Positions 6,506-14,646 of a stretch of DNA of 44,366 bases are shown here, piece by piece. The DNA is taken from contig CAZPKC010000015.1 of the NCBI GenBank assembly GCA_964587125.1, positions 1 to 44,366 of the forward strand, in the 5' to 3' direction. The position numbers and the translations under genes were made by a program. Below the pieces are notes generated by a model, which was given only the letters and a program-made list of their open reading frames with translations, was not told where the DNA came from and did not search any database. Each line of letters opens with the position of its first letter. Position 1 is the first letter of the stretch. The stretch is from CAIXLI01 sp964587125 (GTDB lineage: Bacteria; Pseudomonadota; Alphaproteobacteria; UBA9219).

Positions 6506-9433
6506 ATGGCCGCTATTATCGTTCTGGATGAAAATAAGTGCGTCGGATGCAACAAATGCATCGCCGAATGCCCCGTCGAGGGCGCTAATGTCTCATATTT
6601 AAAAGACGGCCTTAGCAAGGTTCGGACGAATCAGGACGCCTGTATCCTTTGCGGCAGATGCGTGGACGTTTGCGATCACGGGGCGCGCGATTACCGTGAC
6701 GATACGGAAGCCTTCTTTGCGGATTTATCGAGGGGAGAAAAAATCTCTGTTATCGCCGCGCCTTCGATCCGATTTAACTTCGACGATTACAGGAAGCTGT
6801 TTGGCTACTTGAAACTGCTCGGATGCAACTTGATATACGACGTGGCGCTGGGAGCCGACATTTGCACGTGGGGTTATTTGAGGTCCGCCGAACAAAATCA
6901 TCTCGATTCCTTTATCTCTCAGGCTTGTCCAACCGTCGTTTCATACATCGAAAAGCATTGTCCAGAACTTATCGACCGTCTCGCTCCTTCCCAAAGTCCG
7001 GCGCTTTGCATCGCAATTTATTTGAAAAAATACAAACATATCCCGGATAAGATCGCCTTTCTTTCTCCCTGCATTGCCAAAACCCAAGAGTGCGCCGATA
7101 CCGGCGGTCTTGTTTCTTACAACGTCACCTACAAAAAAATTAAAAAATATCTGTCCCGGCATAATATCCGGCTCGATCTGCAACCCGAAAAAGACTTTGA
7201 CGACAGCGGATGCGGCTTAGGCGTAACTTTCAGTCGCCCCGGCGGCCTCAAAGAAAACGTCGAATACCATACAAACAATCAGGCATGGGTGCGGCAGGTC
7301 GAAGGAATCGGCCGCGCTTACGATTATCTTAGAAGATATGCCGAGCGCGTTAAAAAAGGAAATAAACTTCCGTTTCTCGTCGATATTTTGAATTGCGGAC
7401 ACGGGTGCAATTTGGGAACCGGCACGTGCAAAGACATCAATATCGACGACGTCGATGCGAAAACGGATCAGCTCAAACGCCAAAGGCTCGAGGAAAAGGA
7501 AATAACCGTAGCCGGAAAAACCGTTTACTCCCTCTTCGAACAATTTGACAAAGAACTCGATCTCAGGGATTTCACGAGGGAGTATAAGAACAAGTTGAGC
7601 CCCGTCAAGAACAGGGAATTTTCCGAAAGCGATTACGATGAAATATTCAAAAAACTTTATAAATTCGACGAAGAAAGCCGCCGCGTAAATTGTTTCTCAT
7701 GCGGGTATGGGAATTGCCGCGATTTCGCCAAAGCCGTTCTTAACGGAGACAATCACCCGGGAAATTGCATCAACTACAATCGGGCCGTGGCCAAAGAGGA
7801 ACACCGCGAAGTCCTTCAGCAAAAGTTGAAAGCGGAGGCCGCGACAAAATCAAAAAGCGATTTTCTGGCGAATATGAGCCACGAAATCCGGACGCCGATG
7901 AACGCGGTTCTGGGCATGTCGGAACTTTTGTTGGGTACTGATATGACCCCCGAACAGCGCACATGGACCCAAATTATCAATCAGTCCGGCGAAGGATTGC
8001 TTGGATTAATCAACGACATTCTGGATTTTACAAAGATCGAAAGCGAGCATCTTCGTCTCGAAAGCGTCGATTTTAACCTGTGCGATTCCATTGCCGAGGT
8101 CACGGACGCTTTGTCGGTTCGAGTGCGCGAAAGAGGACTGGAATTAATCGTGTCTTTTAAAGGCGACGCGCCGCATTTTATCGTGGGCGACCCCGGAAGA
8201 TTCAAGCAAATTCTTTACAATCTTATCGGCAACGCGGTTAAGTTTACTTCGCGGGGACATATATGGGTGCGCCTTTCTTCCTGCAGGGTTGGCGACGATA
8301 TAACGCTGAAGATAGCCGTTGAAGACACCGGCATCGGTATTCCGGCGGATAAAATCGATTACATTTTCGAGAAATTCACGCAGGGCGAGGAATCGACGAC
8401 GCGCCGCTTTGGCGGAACAGGCCTCGGCCTGTCGATCTCGCGAAGGCTCGTCCAGATGATGGGCGGCAGCCTGAAGGTTAAAAGCGAAATGGGATTGGGA
8501 TCGACTTTCTTCTACGATATCCATGTTCGCCCAAGTTCCGTTGAAGACAACGCCCGGATGATACCCGACGTTTCTCTTCATAGTAAACGCGTCCTTGTCG
8601 CCGATAATTATCTTATCGGTTGCGAAGTCACGAAAGCATCCCTTGAAAACATGGGATTGCGGGCCGATATCGCGACAACGGCGCAGGAGGCGATGCAAAA
8701 AATAACGGAAGCGCTTTGCGGGCGCGATCCTTACGATTTTGTCGTTCTTGGATACAAACTCGGCGACGGCAATGGTTTTTTGCTTTGCGATGCGATGATG
8801 TCGTCCGGAAACATCAAGCCTTTGCCTTCAATCGTTATGCTGACCGCTTATGGTTATTCTTCGTCGCTGGAACAAATGGCCTCTCACGGCGTTGCAGGAT
8901 TTCTGGTCAAGCCGTTCTTTCCCTTCCAGATGGAAGCCACATTGAAGGTCATATTGGACGCACGGCTTCACAACGCTTCCCCTCCTATCGTTACACGCCA
9001 TACAATAGAAACTCTTTTGCGCAAAGCTCCTAAAAACAATGCTTCGATAACGGATCGTTTCGAAAATTTGAAGGTTCTTGTGGTCGAGGATATGCCCTTC
9101 AACCGCCTGCTTATGATAAAGGTGCTGGATAAACTTTGTTGCAACGTCGAGATAGCCACGAACGGGATAGAGGCCGTTCAGAAGGCACGGGAATCAACTT
9201 ACGACATCATTCTCATGGATTGCCAGATGCCGGAGATGGATGGCTATACTGCGACGCAGAAAATAAGAGAAATCGAAGCCCCCCTTCATAAGCGCACGCC
9301 CATTATTGCGTTGACGGCAGATGCGATGACGGCGGATCGCGAACGCTGCCTTCAGGCCGGCATGGACGATCATCTTGGCAAGCCTTTCAAGCAAGAGCAA
9401 ATCGTCGAATTGATCAAAAAGTGGAAGAAATAA
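6506..9433 (+). CDS. Sensory [FeFe]-hydrogenase fused to hybrid histidine kinase
   Basis: Predicted cytoplasmic sensor coupling an H-cluster domain to phosphotransfer. Seen in 975 residues: two [4Fe-4S] ferredoxin motifs (Cys 12/15/18/22 and 46/49/52/56); an [FeFe]-hydrogenase large-subunit domain (about 80-310) with the H-cluster ligands Cys141 (ACPT), Cys189 (SPCIAK), Cys297 and Cys301 (CGHGC); a further Fe-S motif CFSCGYGNC with Cys421 (396-421); a short coiled linker; HisKA with His459 in SHEIRTP; HATPase with DTGIGIP (607-613) and GGTGLGL (636-642); a receiver lacking its Asp (Gly749); and an intact receiver (Asp905, Lys959). No PAS domain or membrane span is visible. I chose ATG 6506 because MAAIIVLDENKC is a typical ferredoxin-domain start; an in-frame ATG at 6443 adds 21 unrelated residues. 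It resembles sensory (group C/D) hydrogenases. Confidence 0.9.
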   Translation: MAAIIVLDENKCVGCNKCIAECPVEGANVSYLKDGLSKVRTNQDACILCGRCVDVCDHGARDYRDDTEAFFADLSRGEKISVIAAPSIRFNFDDYRKLFGYLKLLGCNLIYDVALGADICTWGYLRSAEQNHLDSFISQACPTVVSYIEKHCPELIDRLAPSQSPALCIAIYLKKYKHIPDKIAFLSPCIAKTQECADTGGLVSYNVTYKKIKKYLSRHNIRLDLQPEKDFDDSGCGLGVTFSRPGGLKENVEYHTNNQAWVRQVEGIGRAYDYLRRYAERVKKGNKLPFLVDILNCGHGCNLGTGTCKDINIDDVDAKTDQLKRQRLEEKEITVAGKTVYSLFEQFDKELDLRDFTREYKNKLSPVKNREFSESDYDEIFKKLYKFDEESRRVNCFSCGYGNCRDFAKAVLNGDNHPGNCINYNRAVAKEEHREVLQQKLKAEAATKSKSDFLANMSHEIRTPMNAVLGMSELLLGTDMTPEQRTWTQIINQSGEGLLGLINDILDFTKIESEHLRLESVDFNLCDSIAEVTDALSVRVRERGLELIVSFKGDAPHFIVGDPGRFKQILYNLIGNAVKFTSRGHIWVRLSSCRVGDDITLKIAVEDTGIGIPADKIDYIFEKFTQGEESTTRRFGGTGLGLSISRRLVQMMGGSLKVKSEMGLGSTFFYDIHVRPSSVEDNARMIPDVSLHSKRVLVADNYLIGCEVTKASLENMGLRADIATTAQEAMQKITEALCGRDPYDFVVLGYKLGDGNGFLLCDAMMSSGNIKPLPSIVMLTAYGYSSSLEQMASHGVAGFLVKPFFPFQMEATLKVILDARLHNASPPIVTRHTIETLLRKAPKNNASITDRFENLKVLVVEDMPFNRLLMIKVLDKLCCNVEIATNGIEAVQKARESTYDIILMDCQMPEMDGYTATQKIREIEAPLHKRTPIIALTADAMTADRERCLQAGMDDHLGKPFKQEQIVELIKKWKK

Positions 9434-9440
9434 GGCCGGT

Positions 9441-10163
9441 TTATTCCAGTCGCAACGGCTGAGCCGTCGTCGTCTTTTTTCCCCCGCATCTCCCGAAAAC
9501 AGGCCGCGTAAATTTGCCTTTCGACTTCGGGCCGCCTTTGGAAAGACGGTTGCGCAAGTATTTTTCGGGATCTGAATAATAAATAACCGCCTGTTTGATC
9601 TCCCTCGGATTTGTGGAAAAGCAGGCAAATTCATTAAACCTGCTTTTGCTTCGATCCAAAAGCTCATCGTATTTTTTCTGCTTATCGATCAAACGGCTTC
9701 GGGGATCGATCGGATTTGCTAAGAGCACGTTCGTAAAATCGCTCGGCGGATCCGCGAAAAGCGGAAATTCTTTTTTAAGCTCTTCGCATAGTGCGCCGTT
9801 GCGCAAGGTAAAGGGAAAGAGCCTGCGGATGTCCGCCTTCATGGCCCGATGATTGAGTTCCAATTCCTTCGCCAATTGTTTCAGGATTCCGACGCGCATT
9901 TCGAACGTTAGATAATACATTCCGTTTTGGCGGCGACACATTTCTTCAAAACGCTCCATAAGAACGACAAGATCGTCTTTTGTTATCTGTGGATTGCTTA
10001 CGCCGGGAAGCACCTCCTTCGCCGCCGCTTTAATGGAAAGCACCGCCTCGGAAGTCAGCTTTGTCTTGCCGCCGAACCCTCCCTCACCTAAATTTTCACG
10101 AATGGTCTTGATAAAGCGTTCTGCGTCGAACAAACCTTCGACGTTCTGGGAATAATCGGTCAT
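9441..10163 (-). CDS. Protein of unknown function, hydrogen island
   Basis: I do not recognise this 240-residue protein. It is soluble, highly charged and predicted mostly helical (for example ILKQLAKELELNHRAMKADIRRLFP near the middle). The C-terminal 30 residues are rich in Lys, Arg and Gly, as in nucleic-acid-binding tails. There are only three Cys and no metal motif. Its stop lies 7 bases from the end of the sensor gene (tail to tail) and its start is divergent from aspA-hydF, so it may share the regulatory region 10164-10302. GAGGG lies 9 bases upstream of the ATG. No function is proposed. Confidence 0.7.
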   Translation of the reverse strand: MTDYSQNVEGLFDAERFIKTIRENLGEGGFGGKTKLTSEAVLSIKAAAKEVLPGVSNPQITKDDLVVLMERFEEMCRRQNGMYYLTFEMRVGILKQLAKELELNHRAMKADIRRLFPFTLRNGALCEELKKEFPLFADPPSDFTNVLLANPIDPRSRLIDKQKKYDELLDRSKSRFNEFACFSTNPREIKQAVIYYSDPEKYLRNRLSKGGPKSKGKFTRPVFGRCGGKKTTTAQPLRLE

Positions 10164-10207
10164 GGAGATAAACCCTCGTAAAAAAAGTTCTTAGAACATA
10201 TCCTTGT

Positions 10208-10235
10208 TTGACAAAACAGGTTTATACCTTAGCAT
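10208..10235 (+). promoter_or_regulatory. Candidate sigma-70 promoter of aspA-hydF
   Basis: TTGACA at 10208-10213, a 16-base spacer, and TAGCAT at 10230-10235. It lies about 65 bases upstream of the chosen aspA start. A short palindrome, GTTCTTAGAAC, lies just upstream near 10188-10198 and could be an operator. Confidence 0.5.
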
Positions 10236-10302
10236 TGAAGGATTAGCCGGACAATCGAAAGTTCTTTGTTTTCCCGTTAACCCTCGCCCATTTATAACTT
10301 TC

Positions 10303-11703
10303 ATGCGCAAAGAAAACGATGCTTTAGGAGACGCGGATATCGACCCCGACGTTTTATGGGGCATTCACACGGAGCGCGCGTTGAAGAATTTCGCGCTTTC
10401 GGATAGGCGCGTTCCCTATGCTTTGGTCGCGGCGTTCGCCATGGTCAAGCACGCGGCGGCGCTGACGAACGGGGAACTTGGGTACTTACCGAAGAACATC
10501 GCAGAAGCCATCGGCGCGGCGTGCGCAAAAATATGCGAAAATAAAAAAGAATATGCCTCGGCTTTTCCTCTCGACGCTTTGCAGGGCGGCGCGGGGACGT
10601 CTCTAAACATGAACGTGAACGAAGTCGTCGCCAATAGCGCTCTTAATGCAACGGGGCATAAGGCTGGCGATTACGATGTCATCCATCCGCTCGATCACGT
10701 CAATTTGCATCAATCGACGAACGACGTTTATCCGACGGCGCTTAGAATCGCGGCGATTTCGGGATTTCGCGCGCTCAACGACGCGCTGGCGAAGCTTCAG
10801 GGCGCTTTTCAGGCGAAAGAAAAAGAATTCCACGATGTTCTTAAAATGGGACGCACGGAATTGCAGCCCGCCGTGCCGATGACCTTGGGACAGGAATTTT
10901 CCGCGTTTTCGGAAGCCGTGGCGCGCGACCGTTGGCGCACGTTCAAATGCGAAGAGCGTTTGCGAATGGTCAACCTAGGGGGTACGGCGATCGGAACGGG
11001 GCTGACCGCGCCGCGCGCCTATATTTTCCGCGTTATCGAAATTTTGCGGTCTTTAACGGGCATGGGGCTGGCGCGAAGCGAAAACGTCGTCGACGGCACC
11101 GCGAACGCCGATGTTTTTGTCGAGGTTTCGGGCATTTTGAAGGCCGCCGCGACGACGATGGCGAAGATTGCCGGCGATTTGCGGCTTTTGCATTTTCTGG
11201 GGGAAATCGCGTTGCCGCCTTTGCAGGCCGGTTCGTCGATCATGCCCGGAAAAGTCAATCCCGTGATGATGGAAAGCACGATGCAAGCAAGTCTTGTCGT
11301 TCGCGCCAACGATTTTATGATAGCGGAATGCGCCGCGCACGGCACGCTTCAGATCAACGAGTTTATGCCTCTTATCGCGAGCGCTTTGCTTGAATCGATC
11401 GATCTGTTGAAAAATTCGGCTCTTGTGCTGACGCCGCATATCGAAGGCATTACGGCGAACGCCGATCGCTGCCGCACGTTTGTGGAAAACAGTCCTTCCC
11501 TTCTGACGGCTTTGCTGCCTCATATCGGCTATGAGCGCGCGCGGCTTTTGATGAAAGAGTTTTCGCGCGCCAAGGAAAAAAATTTTGAGGTGAACTTAAA
11601 AAGTTTTCTTGCGGAAAAATTAGGGGGCGATTTGGCCGATGCCGTCATGTCCACGGCCAATTTTATCGGGCTTGGATACGTTGAAAGGGAACGCAAAGAA
11701 TGA
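10303..11703 (+). CDS. aspA: Aspartate ammonia-lyase (aspartase/fumarase superfamily)
   Basis: Cytosolic enzyme of the aspartase/fumarase superfamily, predicted to split L-aspartate into fumarate and ammonium. The superfamily signature GSSIMPGKVNPVM is present at about residues 310-322, and further family blocks are STNDVYPTALR and MGRTELQPAVPMTLGQEF. I chose the ATG at 10303 (MRKENDALG, 466 aa), which matches the normal family length; the frame is open to a TTG at 10204, but that stretch overlaps the likely promoter. The stop overlaps the hydF start (ATGA), so the two are translated together. Aspartase genes accompany hydF in other [FeFe]-hydrogenase maturation clusters, which favours aspartase over class II fumarase. 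A role in supplying ammonium for the H-cluster amine bridge is inference. Confidence 0.85.
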   Translation: MRKENDALGDADIDPDVLWGIHTERALKNFALSDRRVPYALVAAFAMVKHAAALTNGELGYLPKNIAEAIGAACAKICENKKEYASAFPLDALQGGAGTSLNMNVNEVVANSALNATGHKAGDYDVIHPLDHVNLHQSTNDVYPTALRIAAISGFRALNDALAKLQGAFQAKEKEFHDVLKMGRTELQPAVPMTLGQEFSAFSEAVARDRWRTFKCEERLRMVNLGGTAIGTGLTAPRAYIFRVIEILRSLTGMGLARSENVVDGTANADVFVEVSGILKAAATTMAKIAGDLRLLHFLGEIALPPLQAGSSIMPGKVNPVMMESTMQASLVVRANDFMIAECAAHGTLQINEFMPLIASALLESIDLLKNSALVLTPHIEGITANADRCRTFVENSPSLLTALLPHIGYERARLLMKEFSRAKEKNFEVNLKSFLAEKLGGDLADAVMSTANFIGLGYVERERKE

Positions 11704-12965
11704 CCGACGAACGCGACACCGAAGCAAAAACGCCAAAAGCTTTGCGACTGCATATCGGCATTGTGGGAAAGATGAACGTCGGAAAATCTTCGTTCATGAA
11801 CATGCTGGCGGGACAAGACGTCGCCATCACATCGCCCGTGGCCGGAACGACGACCGATGTCGTCGAAAAAACAATGGAACTTTTGCCGCTCGGCCCCGTC
11901 GTTTTGCTTGATACCGCCGGGGTTGACGACGCTTCGTCCCTCGGCGCGGCGCGGCTTGAAAAATCGAAAAAAGCGTTGCAGCGCATGGACATTGTCGTTG
12001 TCGTCGTGACGCCGAACGAATGGGATTCGTATGAAGATTCCTTGGTCAGCGACGCGCGCGCGCGCAATGTTCCGGTGCTTGTCGTTGTTAATAAAACGGA
12101 TTTGACGGAGCCCTCGACCGATTTTCTTTCCCTGCTCGATGTCAAAAAACTGGCGTGGATATCGGGAAGTTCGACCGATCTCGCGGCGCAGGAGACTTTC
12201 AGGGTCGAATTCAAGGAAAGAGTGCGCGCGCTGCTTCCGAAGCTTTTCACAGCACCTCCGTCCCTTATCGGCGATTTGTGCCCAGCGGGAGGCATGGCGC
12301 TTCTCGTCGTGCCGATCGATCTTGGAGCCCCTCAGGGCCGGTTGATCGTTCCGCAGGTGCAGGCGCTGCGCGATCTTCTCGACAACGACGCCGCCGCTTT
12401 GGTCGTGAAGGACAGAGAATACGCCGCGACGCTCGCGCGGCTCAACAAAATGCCGGATATCGTCGTGTGCGACTCTCAAGTCGTCGCGCGCGTCGTCGCG
12501 GATACGCCTGAAAACGTGCCATTGACGACGTTTTCCATTCTCTTCGCGCGATTCAAGGGCGATCTTGCGGCGCAGGCGGAAGGCGCCGCGGCTATAGATA
12601 AATTAAAGGACGGAGACAAGGTTTTGATCGCCGAAGGATGTTCGCATCACCCGCTCGAAGACGATATCGGGAGGATCAAAATTCCGCGCTGGCTGCGGCA
12701 ATACAGCGGGCGGAATTTGATCGTAGATACCTGCGCGGGGCATGATTTTCCAGAGAATTTGCAGGAATATAAACTCGTGATCCATTGCGGGGGCTGCGTC
12801 ATGACGCGGCAGGAAATGTCCTCGCGGCTTAAGATTGCGGGAGAAAAGTCCGTTCCCATGACGAATTATGGCGTCGCCATTTCCGCGCTGCAGGGCGTTT
12901 TGCGCCGCGCCCTTTCGCCGTTTCCCGCCGCGCTTGAGGCGTATGAGAAGGCGAGAAAGGAATGA
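11700..12965 (+). CDS. hydF: [FeFe]-hydrogenase maturation GTPase HydF
   Basis: Scaffold GTPase on which the 2Fe subcluster of the H-cluster is completed before transfer to the apo-hydrogenase. In 421 residues: G1 GKMNVGKS (23-30), G3 DTAG (71-74), G4 NKTD (131-134), and the HydF-specific cluster motif CSH (Cys314, His316) with HCGGC (His362, Cys363, Cys366), the Cx-His...HisCxxC arrangement of the family. ATG overlaps the aspA stop. The radical-SAM partners HydE and HydG are not in the window and must be elsewhere if the H-cluster is assembled. The likely client here is the sensor at 6506-9433. Confidence 0.95.
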   Translation: MTDERDTEAKTPKALRLHIGIVGKMNVGKSSFMNMLAGQDVAITSPVAGTTTDVVEKTMELLPLGPVVLLDTAGVDDASSLGAARLEKSKKALQRMDIVVVVVTPNEWDSYEDSLVSDARARNVPVLVVVNKTDLTEPSTDFLSLLDVKKLAWISGSSTDLAAQETFRVEFKERVRALLPKLFTAPPSLIGDLCPAGGMALLVVPIDLGAPQGRLIVPQVQALRDLLDNDAAALVVKDREYAATLARLNKMPDIVVCDSQVVARVVADTPENVPLTTFSILFARFKGDLAAQAEGAAAIDKLKDGDKVLIAEGCSHHPLEDDIGRIKIPRWLRQYSGRNLIVDTCAGHDFPENLQEYKLVIHCGGCVMTRQEMSSRLKIAGEKSVPMTNYGVAISALQGVLRRALSPFPAALEAYEKARKE

Positions 12966-12973
12966 AGATTTGG

Positions 12974-13006
12974 AGACCGGGAAATAACGCCCATCTTTCG
13001 GGGTCT
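12974..13006. terminator. Weak hairpin between convergent genes
   Basis: AGACCGGGAAA (12974-12984) pairs with TTTCGGGGTCT (12996-13006), except for a 2x2 internal mismatch, around an 11-base loop. It sits between the hydF stop and the stop of the convergent gene at 13006. The trailing T-tract is absent or minimal, so terminator activity is uncertain. Confidence 0.35.
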
Positions 13007-13662
13007 TAAAGCTTATTCTCCCGCACCACCCGCGCGATCCTGTATCTCAGTTCATCTTGGAATTCTTGAGCGGCATGTCTTGGGGTTTCAAGAGGAGAAT
13101 CCGCAGCGCCTGCCTCATCGCCCCCCAATAACAAAGTTCCATTTATTCCTTCCAGCCTTGCTGCCGCACAATATGTCTGCTCAGTGACGATTCTTGTGGA
13201 GCCATCCGGACTCCAAAAACCAATGCCGATCTCCCAACCCGTCGCATTACACCTTTCATAGCCGGGCTTGTAGTAGCCCGCCAAGACAACGACCAATCCC
13301 GTCTCTTTCAACGTTTGTTTTCCTAGCCAATTGGTTTCGGTGGCTATTATCGGATAGCAAACTTCCGTGTCACAACTATAGTCAAGGTTGAGATCAAAAA
13401 TATCTCTGCGCAACGTCCAGGTTCTGTCGTGAAAGTTTTCGGGCAGTTTAAACGAGACTCGTTTGGCATTGATATTCGGGTTTTTCCCGAATAATTCCGA
13501 ATGATCGAGAAACTCCTGAACGACGGGCGGAATAAGCTCATGAAGCCTTCTTGCGCGCTCGTTCTTCGCTTTTTGGATTCTATTGTCTTTATTGGTTTTT
13601 TCTTGTTCTTCTTTGCGAAGTTCGTCCTCCACAAGGGCAAGAGATTCGGTATAAGTCGCCAT
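13006..13662 (-). CDS. Protein of unknown function, divergent from XRE regulator
   Basis: I do not recognise this 218-residue protein. The first 45 residues are very charged and likely form a coiled coil (LRKEEQEKTNKDNRIQKAK). The rest looks like a beta-rich globular domain with several Trp and Cys residues (CDTEVCYP, GWEIGIGFWSPDG). There is no signal peptide or membrane span. AAGGAG 7 bases before the ATG gives a strong ribosome site. It is transcribed divergently from the XRE-type regulator across a 137-base AT-rich region with repeated AAACTTTCA elements, so the two may be co-regulated. Confidence 0.75.
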   Translation of the reverse strand: MATYTESLALVEDELRKEEQEKTNKDNRIQKAKNERARRLHELIPPVVQEFLDHSELFGKNPNINAKRVSFKLPENFHDRTWTLRRDIFDLNLDYSCDTEVCYPIIATETNWLGKQTLKETGLVVVLAGYYKPGYERCNATGWEIGIGFWSPDGSTRIVTEQTYCAAARLEGINGTLLLGGDEAGAADSPLETPRHAAQEFQDELRYRIARVVRENKL

Positions 13663-13743
13663 AATCTTTCTCCTTATATAAAATGATGAATGTATTTAAA
13701 TATCCGCGATGAAAATATATGTGTGTGAATATACTATTGTCAA

Positions 13744-13789
13744 AAACTTTCATATATGATACTTTTAACATCACCATATGAAACTTTCA
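13744..13789. promoter_or_regulatory. Repeated and palindromic sites, likely operator region
   Basis: AAACTTTCA occurs twice (13744-13752 and 13781-13789). The first copy runs into the perfect palindrome TCATATATGA (13750-13759), and the second follows CATATG, so TTTCATATATG and CATATGAAA also form an inverted pair. The sites lie immediately upstream of the XRE-type regulator and within its divergent promoter region, which is the usual place for an autoregulatory operator. Confidence 0.4.
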
Positions 13790-13799
13790 GGCTCGGCGC

Positions 13800-14480
13800 A
13801 TGTCCCTTATCTCTCCTTCGCAACTTCGCGCGGCGCGCGGGCTTCTTAACTGCTCGCAAACGGATCTGGCCAAATTATCGGGCATCAGCAAGCCGACGCT
13901 TCACCGTTTTGAAAACGGCCTGAAACAGCCCGTCGCCGGGACAATGAACAAGCTTTTGAAGGTTTTCGACCGTTTTGGCATCGAATTTTTAGAATACCAG
14001 GGCGTCCGCTACAGGCCGCGCAATATCTTCGAGTTCGACGGCGTCGAGCGGTTCAATGAATTCTATGATTTTCTTTACGACCATTTGAAAAAATTCGGCG
14101 GCGATGTGTGCGTAAGCGTTTATGATGAAACGCTTCTCGAACGCCTGCGCAAGGACAAAGATTTGCACAAAAGGCGCATGAAAAAACTGAAGGATATGGG
14201 AAAGCTCAAATCGTTTCGGATCTTTACGGCCATCAGCGAATTCGACACGACCGACGGGTATAGCGAATTTCGCTGTCTTCCTTTAGACCCCGTTATTCCG
14301 ACGGGATTCTACGCTTTCGGCGACTGCCTTGCGCTTATGTCCTTTGTCGACAGAGAGACGCCCCATATCGTCGTCATGCATACCGCCGCATTGGCCGAAG
14401 GATACAAGCAGGGATTCAATATGGCATGGGAACTCGGCCCCAAACCGGCGGGAAGTCCCCTCTCCGCGCCTTTTAAATAG
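13800..14480 (+). CDS. XRE-family regulator with TrmB-like C-terminal domain
   Basis: Predicted DNA-binding transcription regulator of 226 residues. An XRE/HTH_3 domain spans about 6-60 (QTDLAKLSGISKPTLHRFENG is the helix-turn-helix). The C-terminal part (about 78-212) resembles the phospholipase-D-like effector domain of TrmB-type regulators: an arginine-rich helix, then YSEFRCLP, GFYAFGDCLALMSF, and a final AEGYKQGFNMAWEL helix. That similarity is from memory of the family pattern. The ATG has only a weak upstream CAGG. The gene is divergent from the unknown protein at 13006-13662 and preceded by likely operator repeats. The ligand is unknown. Confidence 0.8.
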   Translation: MSLISPSQLRAARGLLNCSQTDLAKLSGISKPTLHRFENGLKQPVAGTMNKLLKVFDRFGIEFLEYQGVRYRPRNIFEFDGVERFNEFYDFLYDHLKKFGGDVCVSVYDETLLERLRKDKDLHKRRMKKLKDMGKLKSFRIFTAISEFDTTDGYSEFRCLPLDPVIPTGFYAFGDCLALMSFVDRETPHIVVMHTAALAEGYKQGFNMAWELGPKPAGSPLSAPFK

Positions 14481-14492
14481 AAGGCGGGCGTC

Positions 14493-14540
14493 CGGAAATA
14501 ATTCCGAGGGTGTGACTGTTTTTATCGGAAAATTATTCCG
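14493..14540. repeat. Two CGGAA-TTCCG hairpins after the regulator
   Basis: CGGAA/TTCCG inverted repeats occur twice (14493-14506 and 14526-14540) just after the XRE-type gene. The second is followed on the plus strand by CGTCTTTTCGCTTTTT, so it may be a weak terminator. The rest of the stretch up to 14646 shows no gene. Confidence 0.35.
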
Positions 14541-14646
14541 CGTCTTTTCGCTTTTTATAGGTAAGCGCCGATTTCTTTCTTTTACAGGGAAAGCGCCCCA
14601 TCCTATGGGAAGCCGGACATTCACAAAGGAAAATAAAAACAGGCTT

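Noticed and set aside
10303..11703. Class II fumarase instead of aspartase
   Set aside because: The signature is shared by the superfamily, but the overlap with hydF matches known aspartase placement; still not fully excluded.
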